From: Alphaproteobacteria bacterium LSUCC0719
GTDB lineage: Bacteria > Pseudomonadota > Alphaproteobacteria > Puniceispirillales > Puniceispirillaceae
Length of the DNA: 64,000 nt
Direction of reading: 5' to 3'
NCBI GenBank assembly: GCA_040839025.1
Contig: JBFPJN010000001.1
Coordinates: 744,001 to 808,000, forward strand
Shown: in pieces, positions 19,728 to 29,726 of the stretch
Position numbering within the stretch: the stretch's first letter is position 1
How the letters are laid out: each line of letters begins with the position of its first letter
Position numbers and translations under genes: made by a program
Notes under the pieces: generated by a model
Databases searched by the model: none
What the model saw: only the letters and a program-made list of their open reading frames with translations
Told to the model about the DNA's origin: nothing

Positions 19728-22493
19728 TCATTCTTCCAGAAGGGGCGCCTTCATCGCCTGATACCTTTCGAAAAGATGCTGCAGGCGGTTATACTCGGAC
19801 GTGAAGGGTTTACGGCGGTAAAGCCTGTCGACCGCCTGGTCCAGCGCCCGGTGGGCGCGTTTCAGTGGCGGCGGCATCGTCACCGGGTCATACAAATCCG
19901 CCAGCGTCGCGCCGGGAAATTCCGCCCGCGCGTCCAGAACAGCCTGCGCCAGCGTTTCGATTTTCCGTGCTTTCGTCGGGGTTGTATCCGGCACCGGAAA
20001 GGTGTTGTAAACAAGGCCAATGGAATATCGATAGTCACTTTTCAACCGTCCCCCGACGGCGCGAAGCCACGCCATGTGCATGGCTGATGTCAACAACGCG
20101 AAGTCGGTTAGCGTGGCGTCGGTCAGCACCCTTACAAGATTGCTGAGAACGACCGGCGGTGCCATCCAGCCGATGGGTAGATATTCCCGCCGCTCGGAAC
20201 TCACCTCCGGCACTACCAGAAAGGGATGTTCGGGTATCACCTTTACGTTGAATGCGCCCGGCATTTCAGCAATCGCCAGTGTAGATTGTCTTCGACTCTT
20301 GTGGCGGTATTCCCTGACCTTTGCCATACGCTGCCTTATGTCGCTGAATCCGGCCAATTCCTCCGGCGGTATGTCTTCCGGGCAAACGATGTAGCGCCGG
20401 ACCCTTCCAAGGAATTCTTGCGCACCAACAAACGGCTTAAAATGCGCCGCCTGTTCAGGGTTTTGTATCTGGAGGGCGTCGAATTCAGATTCGGTCAGAA
20501 TATAATTCCCATCGTCGATCGGTTGTGATCCCGAAATCAACCGCCCCATCCCGTTGATGGGGCGCGCCTCCTCGCGCACAACAAGATGCGGGTCAACCAC
20601 GCCGCCTGTGTCGAACAGGTAGGGCGAAATGGCGGTGGCATTGACCTGATGCGGTTCTCCCTTGATGTCGTTATATAGATAAAGCCGGGTGCCTCGCGCT
20701 GGCCTGTCGGCCCGGTCAAACCCGATAATCACGACATGGACATGCGCCTTGCCCCGCGCATCGGACCCCCAGGCAAAGGTCTGGTGCGCAAAATCGAGGC
20801 GAATGTTGAAACGGTTGAACATCTGCGGCCATAGCTGCGCCACCTGCTCACCCTGCGTGATGGAATTGGTGGCGACAAACCCGATGGGTGCCCTGCCCTT
20901 GCGGATATAGGCCGCCGCCTTCAGGAACCATGCGGCCACATAATCGAGTGTTCCCCCCGACCCACCAAGCGCCGCGATCCGGCGCACCTGAAGCCGTTGT
21001 TCCGGCGTCTGCTCCTTCGCCCCGCTGAAAGGTGGGTTTCCAAACACGAAACTGCATGCAGACGGGTCAAGCACGCGCTCCCAGTCGATTTCCAGAGCGT
21101 CGGCATGAACAATCGTCGGCGAGGTCCGCAATGGTATGCGCGCGTAACCCTGCCCGAACCTCAGGCTCAGGATATTGTTCATGATGTGGTCCATCATCCA
21201 CATCGCGACTTCCGCCACCCGTGACGGGAACTCCTCAACCTCGATTCCAAAGAACTGGCCGACATTGACCAGCGACAGATCGGCGGCATCCAATTCCCTT
21301 TGTGCATCAACGGTTCTGTATCGCCGCGACGCCTCGATGATACGCATTTCCAGTCGCCGGACTTCGCGGTAGGTGATGATCAGGAAGTTTCCACACCCAC
21401 AGGCCGGATCAAAGAATTTCAGCGTTGAAAGTTTACGATGAAAGCGCTGAAGCTCTGTTCTTCGGTGGGTGTCATTTCGGCTGAGGAGCCGATCCGCCTC
21501 TGCGGTGAGATCATCGAGAAACAGCGGTTCGATCACCTTCATGATGTTCTGTTCGGTCGTGTAATGCGCGCCGTGATGGCGGCGCTTGTCTTCATCCATC
21601 ACCGATTGGAAGAGCGCACCGAAAATGGCTGGCGAGATTTCGGACCAGTCAAAGGAACAGCAATCAATGAGTTTTCGCCGCATTTCGGCGTTGAAGGCGG
21701 GAATTGTCAACTGGTCCGCGAAAAGGTCGCCATTGATGTAGGGGAATTGTGCCAGGTCTTCGTCAAGATTGACGAGACGTCGGTCCTCCGGCGTGTTCAG
21801 CACCTGAAACAATTCAGAAAGCTTGGCACCCAGATCACTGCCGTCTTCCTGCGTTCTACCCTCAAGGTAGGACAGGAAGGTATCGCGAGGCTCGAAAATT
21901 CCCGTATCGTCTGCAAACAGGCAAAATACCAGCCTGACCAGAAACAATTCCAGATCATGCCCGGTGTAGCCCGATGTCTCCAGCTGATCATGGAACTGTC
22001 CGACCAATTCCGAGGCCTGAATATTGACCGGATCTTGGTCCTTGAAGACTTTTTTCTGGATGCCGAGAATAAAACCGAACTTGTCGATATTCTCCGGCAG
22101 ATTACAGAGTGGAATTTCAACTTCTTCCTTGGTGTCCAGATCAATCAGCACAAAACTCTGGAAGTCACTCAGCAACAGAAATCGGGGAAGATCGGACTCC
22201 CTGATGCCGGGAAAATAGTCAAAGGCCTGTTCCCTTGCGCGGTCCAGATTCCGACCGGCGCTTTTCTGTTCAACCAGCAACACACCTTTCCAGAACAGGT
22301 CGATATAGCCTCGCCTGTCACCCAGTCTGCGAACCGGCTCTTCAAAACTGGCAACACGACGCACCGACATATCGAAAATTTGAAAGAATTCCTGATAGAA
22401 AAGCTGCGTTTGGCCTTTCTCGTAACCATGCCCCTCCCAGCTATCGGCAAATGCAGCCGCACGCTGCCTGATCTCGTTCCACGTCAAACGCAT
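19728..22493 (-). CDS. MmeI-like type IIL restriction-modification enzyme (nuclease and methyltransferase in one chain)
   Basis: A 921-residue protein that follows MmeI (about 919 residues) end to end. The N-terminal nuclease has Asp65, Glu75 and Lys77 in IDLFWKGVLLVEQK, the D-x9-E-x-K site. A helical linker follows (about 160-300, GALFQSVMD then RRHHGAHYT). The adenine methyltransferase has FFDPACGCGNF near 360-370 and GNPPF near 485-489. The target recognition part and C-terminal helices contain YLPIGWMAPPVVLSN and RAVGGRLKSDYRYSIGLVYN, where Lys818 and Asp820 occupy the places of MmeI Glu806 and Arg808. It would methylate one strand for protection and cut about 20 bases away. No partner genes are present. 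It is an insertion between glnA and parE. Confidence 0.93.
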   Translation of the reverse strand: MRLTWNEIRQRAAAFADSWEGHGYEKGQTQLFYQEFFQIFDMSVRRVASFEEPVRRLGDRRGYIDLFWKGVLLVEQKSAGRNLDRAREQAFDYFPGIRESDLPRFLLLSDFQSFVLIDLDTKEEVEIPLCNLPENIDKFGFILGIQKKVFKDQDPVNIQASELVGQFHDQLETSGYTGHDLELFLVRLVFCLFADDTGIFEPRDTFLSYLEGRTQEDGSDLGAKLSELFQVLNTPEDRRLVNLDEDLAQFPYINGDLFADQLTIPAFNAEMRRKLIDCCSFDWSEISPAIFGALFQSVMDEDKRRHHGAHYTTEQNIMKVIEPLFLDDLTAEADRLLSRNDTHRRTELQRFHRKLSTLKFFDPACGCGNFLIITYREVRRLEMRIIEASRRYRTVDAQRELDAADLSLVNVGQFFGIEVEEFPSRVAEVAMWMMDHIMNNILSLRFGQGYARIPLRTSPTIVHADALEIDWERVLDPSACSFVFGNPPFSGAKEQTPEQRLQVRRIAALGGSGGTLDYVAAWFLKAAAYIRKGRAPIGFVATNSITQGEQVAQLWPQMFNRFNIRLDFAHQTFAWGSDARGKAHVHVVIIGFDRADRPARGTRLYLYNDIKGEPHQVNATAISPYLFDTGGVVDPHLVVREEARPINGMGRLISGSQPIDDGNYILTESEFDALQIQNPEQAAHFKPFVGAQEFLGRVRRYIVCPEDIPPEELAGFSDIRQRMAKVREYRHKSRRQSTLAIAEMPGAFNVKVIPEHPFLVVPEVSSERREYLPIGWMAPPVVLSNLVRVLTDATLTDFALLTSAMHMAWLRAVGGRLKSDYRYSIGLVYNTFPVPDTTPTKARKIETLAQAVLDARAEFPGATLADLYDPVTMPPPLKRAHRALDQAVDRLYRRKPFTSEYNRLQHLFERYQAMKAPLLEE

Positions 22494-22779
22494 GGCTAAC
22501 CAAGCCTCCCTCCAGCGTTATTGACGTGAAGGCTTGCACACCCAGGGTAAATTTCCGGTTAACGGGGCATTTGGGTCACCCTCCACCCCCTGACACCTCT
22601 ATGATGGCTATATCTCGCGGTTTGGCTTGGATGCCGCCGCAAGATACGGTAGATATACCCAATCCCGCCCTGATCACCGCCCTGATCAACCGGTGGGGCC
22701 GCCAGCGCCGCAGCCGCGCCGCGGGCGCAATCGTGATTATGTGCAATCGTAAAAGACTGTGACGGAAGATATCTGACAG

Positions 22780-24762
22780 ATGGCCGATCTTTTTGGGGCC
22801 GCGGCATCCGCCGACGGTTATGACGCATCGAATATCGAAGTGCTGGAAGGGCTGGAGCCCGTCCGCCACCGCCCCGGCATGTATATCGGCGGCACCGATG
22901 ATCGGGCGCTGCATCATCTGGCCGCAGAAATCCTGGACAATTCGATGGACGAGGCGGTGGCCGGCCATGCCAGCTGGATCGATGTGCATCTGGAATCCCG
23001 CGACCGGCTGACGATCCGCGACAATGGCCGCGGCATGCCGGTTGGCGAACATCCGAAATTTCCCGGCAAATCCGCGGTCGAGGTGATCCTGACGACGCTT
23101 CACGCCGGTGGCAAGTTCTCGGGCAAGGCCTATGCCACCTCGGGCGGGCTGCACGGGGTTGGCGCGTCGGTGGTGAATGCGCTGTCATCCGACCTGCATG
23201 TCGAGATCGCGCGCGAGAAGACATTGTATCAACAGAGCTTTTCGCGGGGCGTGCCACGCGGGCCGCTGGCCGAGGTGGGTGCGGCGCCAAACCGGCGCGG
23301 CACCGCTGTCAGCTTTACGCCAGATCCGGAAATTTTCGGGGACAGGCCCTGGTTCCGACCCTCCACCCTGTACCGGATGGCCCGGTCCAAGGCCTATCTG
23401 TTCGCCGGGGTCGAGATTCGCTGGCGCTGCGATCCGGCATTGCTGGCGAATGACGATCCGGTGCCGGCCGAGGCGGTGCTTCACTATCCGGGCGGGCTTG
23501 CCGATTTCCTGACCGATGCCACCACCGATACAGCGCTGCTGATCTCCACCCCCTTTGCGGCACAGGTCGAGCTTGACGGCCAGAAATTCGAATGGGCGAT
23601 CACCTGGCTTGGCGGCGGCGAGGACGGGTTTTTCCATTCCTATTGCAACACCGTGCCGACACCATCGGGCGGCACCCATGAAGCCGGTTTCCGTCAGGCC
23701 ATCACCCGGGCGCTGCGAAGCTTTGGCGATCTGGCCGGCAACCGCAAGGCCGCCGACATCACCGCCGATGATGTGTTCGCCGGCACCGCGGTGATGCTGT
23801 CGGTCTTTCTTCGCGACCCGCAATTCCAGGGCCAGACCAAGGACAGGCTGGTGTCTGCGGATGCCACCAAACTGACCGAACAGGCGGCGCGCGACAGGTT
23901 CGAGCAATGGCTGTCGGCGGACGCGGCACGGGCACAGTTCCTTCTCGACGCCGCCATCGAACGCGCCGAGGATCGCAAGCGACGCAAGAAGGAACGCGAG
24001 GTGGCGCGCAAATCGGCGACGCGCCGGCTTCGTCTTCCCGGCAAGCTTGCCGACTGCACGGCCAATGACACCGAGGTGACCGAATTGTTCCTTGTCGAGG
24101 GGGATTCGGCTGGCGGGTCGGCAAAACAGGCCCGCAACCGCAAGACCCAGGCGGTGCTGCCGCTTCGCGGCAAGATCCTGAACGTCGCCAGCGCCAGCAC
24201 CGAAAAGCTTGGCGCCAACCAGGAACTGTCAGACCTTGCGCTGGCACTCGGGGTGCGGCCCGGCAAGGATTTCCGGATTGACGATCTGCGCTATGGCCGG
24301 GTCATCATCATGACAGATGCCGATGTCGACGGGGCACATATCGCAGCCCTGCTGATGACCTATTTCTATCGCGAGATGCCGGCGCTGATCGAGGCCGGGC
24401 GCCTGTTTCTGGCACAGCCGCCGCTCTATCGGATGACGCAGGGCGGCACCACCCTCTATGCGCTTGACGATGCCCAGCGCGAAGAACTGGCCAAATCCGG
24501 TTTCGAGGGGCGTGGCAAGATCGAGATCAGCCGCTTCAAGGGGCTTGGCGAGATGCCGCCGGGACAGCTGAAGGAAACAACGATGAACCCGGCCAGCCGG
24601 CGGCTGTTGCGGGTCGACCTGCCGCGCCGCGACAGTTCGGGGGCCGATACCCGCCGCGGCGTCGATCAGCTTGTGTCAACATTGATGGGCAAGAAACCCG
24701 AATTGCGCTTCGGCTATATTCGCGACCATGCCGAAGAGGTACTTGCCGATCTCGACGTCTAG
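22780..24762 (+). CDS. parE: DNA topoisomerase IV subunit B
   Basis: ATPase subunit of topoisomerase IV, which unlinks daughter chromosomes. The 660 residues have the GHKL ATPase motifs EILDNSMDEAV, DNGRGMPVG and GLHGVGASVVNALS in the first 160, and the Toprim part with LVEGDSAGGSAKQARNRKTQ and DADVDGAHIAALL. The length is that of alphaproteobacterial ParE and shorter than GyrB (about 800), and the insertion typical of GyrB is absent. The gene stands alone; parC is not in the window. Confidence 0.95.
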   Translation: MADLFGAAASADGYDASNIEVLEGLEPVRHRPGMYIGGTDDRALHHLAAEILDNSMDEAVAGHASWIDVHLESRDRLTIRDNGRGMPVGEHPKFPGKSAVEVILTTLHAGGKFSGKAYATSGGLHGVGASVVNALSSDLHVEIAREKTLYQQSFSRGVPRGPLAEVGAAPNRRGTAVSFTPDPEIFGDRPWFRPSTLYRMARSKAYLFAGVEIRWRCDPALLANDDPVPAEAVLHYPGGLADFLTDATTDTALLISTPFAAQVELDGQKFEWAITWLGGGEDGFFHSYCNTVPTPSGGTHEAGFRQAITRALRSFGDLAGNRKAADITADDVFAGTAVMLSVFLRDPQFQGQTKDRLVSADATKLTEQAARDRFEQWLSADAARAQFLLDAAIERAEDRKRRKKEREVARKSATRRLRLPGKLADCTANDTEVTELFLVEGDSAGGSAKQARNRKTQAVLPLRGKILNVASASTEKLGANQELSDLALALGVRPGKDFRIDDLRYGRVIIMTDADVDGAHIAALLMTYFYREMPALIEAGRLFLAQPPLYRMTQGGTTLYALDDAQREELAKSGFEGRGKIEISRFKGLGEMPPGQLKETTMNPASRRLLRVDLPRRDSSGADTRRGVDQLVSTLMGKKPELRFGYIRDHAEEVLADLDV

Positions 24763-24773
24763 GCACGCACCAA

Positions 24774-25484
24774 CTATGCGCTGATACCGGCCAGAAAGCC
24801 GTTCAGATGCGCGGTGACGTCATCCGGCGCCTCCATCGTTGACAGGTGCCCGACATCATCGAGGATCACAAGCTCTGCCTGCGGGGCCAGTGCCGCCATG
24901 TCGCGTGAAATGTCCGGCGGCGTCAGCGTATCGAGGCTGCCGCACAGCACCAGTGTCGGCACCGCCAGCCGGCGAAGCGTATCCGACTGATCCCGCCGGT
25001 TCAGGATGGCCTGTTGCTGGAGGATGAAATTCTCGCGCCCGACAGTTTCCGCCATGGTGATCACCCGCGCCACCAGCGCATCGTCAGCCATCGCCGCCGG
25101 TGACAGAAAGCTTTTCAGAAGATGCCGTGTTACCCCGCGGAACCTGTCACTTTTCGCCATCTCGATGGTGGTCAGCCGCTGCGCCCGACGATCGGGGCTG
25201 TCGGTGCCATAGGCGGTGTTCAGCAAAGCCAGCCCGGCAAGACGATCCGGAGCCTGGCGTGCCATCTCCAGCGCCACATATCCGCCCATCGACAATCCAA
25301 TCGGCACCAGCGGGCCCTCGGTCAGAGCCAGCGCGGCAGATGCCATCTCGGCAAGGCTGTCGCGGCCCAGCGTGTCGGCAATCAGCGGCGTCACGGGATG
25401 CGCGAGGTCAGCACATTGCGCGGCAAACAGATCAGCCGTGCAGACAAGGCCGGGGATGAAAACAGGTGTTGGAAATGATGACAT
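24774..25484 (-). CDS. Alpha/beta-fold hydrolase
   Basis: Cytoplasmic serine hydrolase of 236 residues from MSSFPTPVFIPG at 25484; an upstream extension to 25583 has a composition unlike the family and is left out. The nucleophile is Ser in GLSMGGYVA, the acid is in CGSLDTLTPP and the histidine is in DDVGHLSTMEAP, with the oxyanion loop near IPGL. Similar proteins include enol-lactone hydrolases and esterases, but no substrate can be named. It converges with parE. Confidence 0.85.
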   Translation of the reverse strand: MSSFPTPVFIPGLVCTADLFAAQCADLAHPVTPLIADTLGRDSLAEMASAALALTEGPLVPIGLSMGGYVALEMARQAPDRLAGLALLNTAYGTDSPDRRAQRLTTIEMAKSDRFRGVTRHLLKSFLSPAAMADDALVARVITMAETVGRENFILQQQAILNRRDQSDTLRRLAVPTLVLCGSLDTLTPPDISRDMAALAPQAELVILDDVGHLSTMEAPDDVTAHLNGFLAGISA

Positions 25485-25678
25485 CAGGAAACCCCCGGCG
25501 CACCCTGTCGGGCCACAACCGCAATATGATTGACCTTTACACGCAAAGTCTGTATGACCTCCGGCAAGAATAGCCCAGCGCAAGACCGCCGATCAACAGA
25601 ACGAGACCGTTCACTGTAAATCGTTAAGGGCTTCTCCCCCGTGCAAAACAAGAAACACGTTGCCAAAGGACGCATCCG

Positions 25679-27052
25679 TTGAATTTTTCCGATCTAGGCC
25701 TATGCCCAGAACTCAGCCAGGCTGTCGCCGATCTCGGCTATACGGCCCCCACTCCGATCCAGGAAAAATCCATTCCCTATGTGTTGATGGGACGAGACAT
25801 ACTTGGCTCGGCGCAGACAGGCACCGGAAAGACGGCATCCTTTACTCTGCCGATGATCGAGATTCTGGCCGCCGGACGCGCCAAGGCGCGGCTGCCACGC
25901 TCGCTGATTCTGGCACCGACACGCGAACTTGCCGCACAGGTTGCCGAATCCTTCGAAAAATTCAGCACCTATCACAAATTGTCGATGGCACTGCTTATCG
26001 GCGGCGTCAGCTTTGCCGATCAGAATGCGGCCCTCGACAAGGGGGTGGATGTCCTGATCGCCACACCGGGCCGTCTGCTTGATCATTTCGAACGCGGCAA
26101 GGTGCTTCTCACAGACGTCAAGATCCTGGTGATTGACGAAGCCGACCGCATGCTTGATATGGGCTTTATCCCCGATGTCGAACGCATTGTCGGGCTGCTG
26201 CCGCCGCTTCGCCAGACCCTGTTTTTCTCAGCCACCCTGTCGGATGACATCAAGAAGCTGAGCGACAAATTCGTTTCCAACCCGAAAGTGATCGAAGTGG
26301 CCCCGCCTGCATCGACCGCCGATACCGTTGCCCAGCATCTGACCTGGACCAACCCGCGTGGCAAACGCGAGGCGCTGCGCGACCTTCTGCGCAGCGAAGA
26401 CGTCAAGAATGCAGTGATTTTCTGCAACCGCAAGCGCGATATCAGCACACTTGTCACCTCGCTGAAACGCCACGAATTCGACGCTGTCGCGCTGCATGGT
26501 GACATGACCCAGTCGGCACGTCTCGACGCGCTGCAGAAATTCAAGGATGGCAAGGTGCCGTTGATGATCGCCTCTGATGTTGCGGCGCGTGGCCTCGATA
26601 TCGCCGGCCTCAGCCATGTGTTCAATTTCGATGTTCCGGGCAATGCCGAGGATTATGTCCACCGGATCGGCCGTACCGGTCGCGCCGGAAAATCGGGACG
26701 GGCCTTCACCATTGCCGCCGGCGAGGATGACCGCAAATATGTCAGCGCGATCGAAAAACTGATTGGCAAGGCCATTCCGCTGACAGATGGCGGCGACGCT
26801 GCCCCTGCCAAGAAAGAGGCCAAGGCGTCCAGCAAGGCATCAGGCAAGGCTGACAAGCCGAAGAAAGCCGCCAAGGCTGCGCCGCCAAAGGCCGACAACA
26901 AGGCTGAAATTAGGGCTGAAATTTCCGGCAAGGGCCGTGGCAAGTCACGCCGCGACAGGGACACGCATGCTGGCGAACTGCCGGCACCGCCCGACTGCAA
27001 GGGTGACACGCTCCACGACACGGGGCATGTTCCCGCCTTCCTTCTGCGCTAG
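25679..27052 (+). CDS. DEAD-box ATP-dependent RNA helicase (RhlE-like)
   Basis: RNA helicase of 457 residues for RNA remodelling, probably in ribosome assembly or RNA decay. Motifs in order are the Q motif (PTPIQEKSIP), AQTGTGKTAS, PTRELAAQV, TPGRLLDHF, DEAD as VIDEADRMLDMG, SATLS, and the C-terminal HRIGRTGRAGKSGRAF. After about residue 370 comes a basic tail rich in Lys and Ala, which should bind RNA. The start is a TTG at 25679 with AAAGGA upstream; the Q motif follows at the expected distance, so this start is favoured. Confidence 0.92.
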   Translation: MNFSDLGLCPELSQAVADLGYTAPTPIQEKSIPYVLMGRDILGSAQTGTGKTASFTLPMIEILAAGRAKARLPRSLILAPTRELAAQVAESFEKFSTYHKLSMALLIGGVSFADQNAALDKGVDVLIATPGRLLDHFERGKVLLTDVKILVIDEADRMLDMGFIPDVERIVGLLPPLRQTLFFSATLSDDIKKLSDKFVSNPKVIEVAPPASTADTVAQHLTWTNPRGKREALRDLLRSEDVKNAVIFCNRKRDISTLVTSLKRHEFDAVALHGDMTQSARLDALQKFKDGKVPLMIASDVAARGLDIAGLSHVFNFDVPGNAEDYVHRIGRTGRAGKSGRAFTIAAGEDDRKYVSAIEKLIGKAIPLTDGGDAAPAKKEAKASSKASGKADKPKKAAKAAPPKADNKAEIRAEISGKGRGKSRRDRDTHAGELPAPPDCKGDTLHDTGHVPAFLLR

Positions 27053-27089
27053 GCAATCGGGCACGAACCGTCGGCCCGGAAAGGGCGCA

Positions 27090-29672
27090 TCACAGCGCCT
27101 TCTCGACGACCTCTTTCAGATCATTTGATTGCGCGCCCTTGCGGATGATGTCGAGGGCGGCACGCATCTGTGCCTGGCGCGGGCCGTCATAATTTGCCAT
27201 CCGCGTCATTGGTAGCGCCATCCGTGCCGCGATCTGAGGATTGCGCGCATCGATCTCGACAAGTCTGTTCGCCATATAGATATATCCGGACCCGTCAGCA
27301 GCGTGGAAATTCGGCGTGTTGCCAGCCATAAAGGCCCCCAGAACGGCACGAATCTTGTTCGGGTTCTTCGGATCAAAGCCCGGATGCTGCATCAGCGCGT
27401 CAAGCCGTTCCAGCGTGCCCCCGACCGATGACATGGATTCCATCTGGAACCATTTCTCCATCACCAGAGATTCCGCGGCCCACCGATCATGAAAGACCTG
27501 CAGCGCCCGTTCACGAGCCGGATCATCGGTATGGATCAGCGCCTTCAACCCTGCCTGTGACATCGACATGTTTTGATGCTTTGCCATAGTTTCGGCCATG
27601 CTCACGGCATGCTGGCTGTCTGCTGCCACACCAAGTTCGACAAGCTGGCCAAGCAACGCCCGCCCGCCGGCACTGTCCGCCATTTTTGCCTGTGAATTGA
27701 TCGCGGCTGTAATTTCGCCTGCCAGCGCATGGCCCAATGATGCCAGCAACCCACGCCGCGCTGCAAACAGCGCCACCGGGTCGGCATTGGGCCGTGCCGC
27801 CTCGAGGACCGCGATGCCGGGAAGACGAAGAGTGCTGGCCTTGAAATCGTCGAGCAGCACGTCATCAGCCAGAATCCGCCGATAGCCCTCGGCAAGCGCA
27901 TCAATCGTCACCACCTCGCCGGCGGCAAGGGACAGCACGGCGCCAGTCGTCAGCTTCTGCGCGGCATCCCAGCGGTTGAACAGATCCCGATCATGGGCCA
28001 TCAGGGTCAGACGTTCGGCATCACTCAGATCATCGACAAGACGTACCGGTGCCGAAAAGCCGCGAAGCAGGCTTGGTGTGACGGATGCCGCCGATACACC
28101 GGCCTGATCCTGTTCCGGGGCAAGGAAGCGAACCCTTTCCTCGGCACCTTCAAATAACAGCACATGTTCATCGCGGGCTTCGCTCTCGCCCTCGCGGCGC
28201 ATCTTGACCTGTTGCCCGTCTGCGCCGACAAAGCCGAGCCGGACCGGTATCGGCAATGGATCGCGCGGGGTCTTGGCCGCGGTTTCCGGAGTCACCTGTG
28301 TCAGCTGCAGGCTCACCCCTTCATTGTCGCGTTGACGGGTCACGGTCAAAGTCGGCGTTCCCGCCTGGCTGTACCATCCATGAAAGGCAGACATGTCGCG
28401 GTCATTGGCATCAGCCAGCGCCGCAACAAAATCGTCACATGTCACAGCAGCGCCGTCATGCCGCTCAAAATACAGATCCATGCCGCGCCGGAACCCGTCG
28501 CGTCCCAGATAGCCCGCCATCATGCGAATGACCTCAGCCCCTTTTTCATACACGGTCGGCGTGTAGAAATTATTGATCTCGCGATAGGATTCAGGACGGA
28601 TCGGATGCGCGGTCGGGCTGGCATCCTCGGGGAACTGCGCTGCCCGCAACAGGCTGACATCACCGGCCCGCTGCACGCCCTCATCATGCATATCCGCCGA
28701 GAAACACTGGTCGCGATAGACGGTCAGACCTTCCTTGAGCGTCAGTTGGAACCAGTCGCGGCAGGTCACGCGATTGCCTGTCCAATTATGGAAATATTCA
28801 TGCGCAACAATCGATTCCACCCTGTCGAGGTCTTCATCGGTTGCGGTTGACGGGTCGGCCAGAATGAACTTGCTGTTGAAAATGTTCAGACCCTTGTTTT
28901 CCATTGCCCCCATATTGAAATGGCTGACGGCAACGATCTGGAACAGATCAAGGTCATATTCCAGACCGTAGGTCTGTTCATCCCATGTCATCGACCGTTT
29001 CAGTGACTCCATCGCATGACCGGTCAGATGGGTATTGCCCTTCTCGACATAGATATGAAGATCGACAGCGCGTCCCGACGCTGTGGTAAAGCTGTCGGCG
29101 GCAAGATCAAGGTCGCCGACAACGCAGGCAAACAGATAGCTTGGTTTCGGATGCGGGTCATGCCACAGCGCGTAATGGCGGCCTCCATCACTATCGCCTG
29201 TCTCGACAAGATTGCCGTTCGACAATAGCTGCGGGAACCGCCGGTCGGCCTCGATGCGAACGGTAAAAACCGTCATCACATCTGGCCGGTCCGGGAAAAA
29301 GCCGATCCGGCGAAATCCCTCCGGCTCGCATTGTGTGCAATACATGCCACCGGACAGATAGAACCCCTCAAGCGCGGTGTTGCTTTCGGGATGGCACTCT
29401 GCACGGGTGCGAACAACGCATCTGGCTGGCAGACCTTCAAGGCTCAGACCGGCCTCGGTGACAGGCCAGTCGGCCTCGTCGAGAATGCGCCCGTCAATGC
29501 TGAGTTCATGCAGCGTCAGATCACGCCCATTCAGCAGAAACGGGGCCTCGCTGACGCGTTCAAGTTCCAGCGTCGTGGTCACGAAGGTGCGATCATCGAA
29601 AATGGAGATGTCGAGACCGGCCGTGATCACCTTGCAGGCGGCCGGCTGGTAGTCAGCACGATATTTCAGCAT
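27090..29672 (-). CDS. pepN: Aminopeptidase N (M1 family)
   Basis: Zinc metallopeptidase of 860 residues that removes N-terminal amino acids from peptides in the cytoplasm. The substrate loop GAMENKGLNIFNSKF precedes the zinc site HEYFHNWTGNRVT near residue 290, with the second zinc-binding Glu in LTLKEGLTVYRDQ. The ATG at 29672 is preferred over a GTG three bases before because GGAG lies nine bases upstream. It converges with the helicase gene, 37 bp apart. Confidence 0.96.
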   Translation of the reverse strand: MLKYRADYQPAACKVITAGLDISIFDDRTFVTTTLELERVSEAPFLLNGRDLTLHELSIDGRILDEADWPVTEAGLSLEGLPARCVVRTRAECHPESNTALEGFYLSGGMYCTQCEPEGFRRIGFFPDRPDVMTVFTVRIEADRRFPQLLSNGNLVETGDSDGGRHYALWHDPHPKPSYLFACVVGDLDLAADSFTTASGRAVDLHIYVEKGNTHLTGHAMESLKRSMTWDEQTYGLEYDLDLFQIVAVSHFNMGAMENKGLNIFNSKFILADPSTATDEDLDRVESIVAHEYFHNWTGNRVTCRDWFQLTLKEGLTVYRDQCFSADMHDEGVQRAGDVSLLRAAQFPEDASPTAHPIRPESYREINNFYTPTVYEKGAEVIRMMAGYLGRDGFRRGMDLYFERHDGAAVTCDDFVAALADANDRDMSAFHGWYSQAGTPTLTVTRQRDNEGVSLQLTQVTPETAAKTPRDPLPIPVRLGFVGADGQQVKMRREGESEARDEHVLLFEGAEERVRFLAPEQDQAGVSAASVTPSLLRGFSAPVRLVDDLSDAERLTLMAHDRDLFNRWDAAQKLTTGAVLSLAAGEVVTIDALAEGYRRILADDVLLDDFKASTLRLPGIAVLEAARPNADPVALFAARRGLLASLGHALAGEITAAINSQAKMADSAGGRALLGQLVELGVAADSQHAVSMAETMAKHQNMSMSQAGLKALIHTDDPARERALQVFHDRWAAESLVMEKWFQMESMSSVGGTLERLDALMQHPGFDPKNPNKIRAVLGAFMAGNTPNFHAADGSGYIYMANRLVEIDARNPQIAARMALPMTRMANYDGPRQAQMRAALDIIRKGAQSNDLKEVVEKAL

Positions 29673-29726
29673 CACGGAGAACTCCGGCCCGGCGCATGGA
29701 CAGCTGCGTGAACCGGGCGCTCTGGA

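Noticed and set aside
19577-19804. 75-codon plus-strand frame in the AT-rich gap after glnA
   Set aside because: Overlaps the 3' end of the MmeI-like gene on the other strand, no ribosome site and no recognisable pattern.
19728-22493. Possibility that the large methyltransferase is PglX of BREX or a DISARM enzyme
   Set aside because: Its whole length follows MmeI including the N-terminal D-E-x-K nuclease, and no BREX or DISARM partner genes are present.
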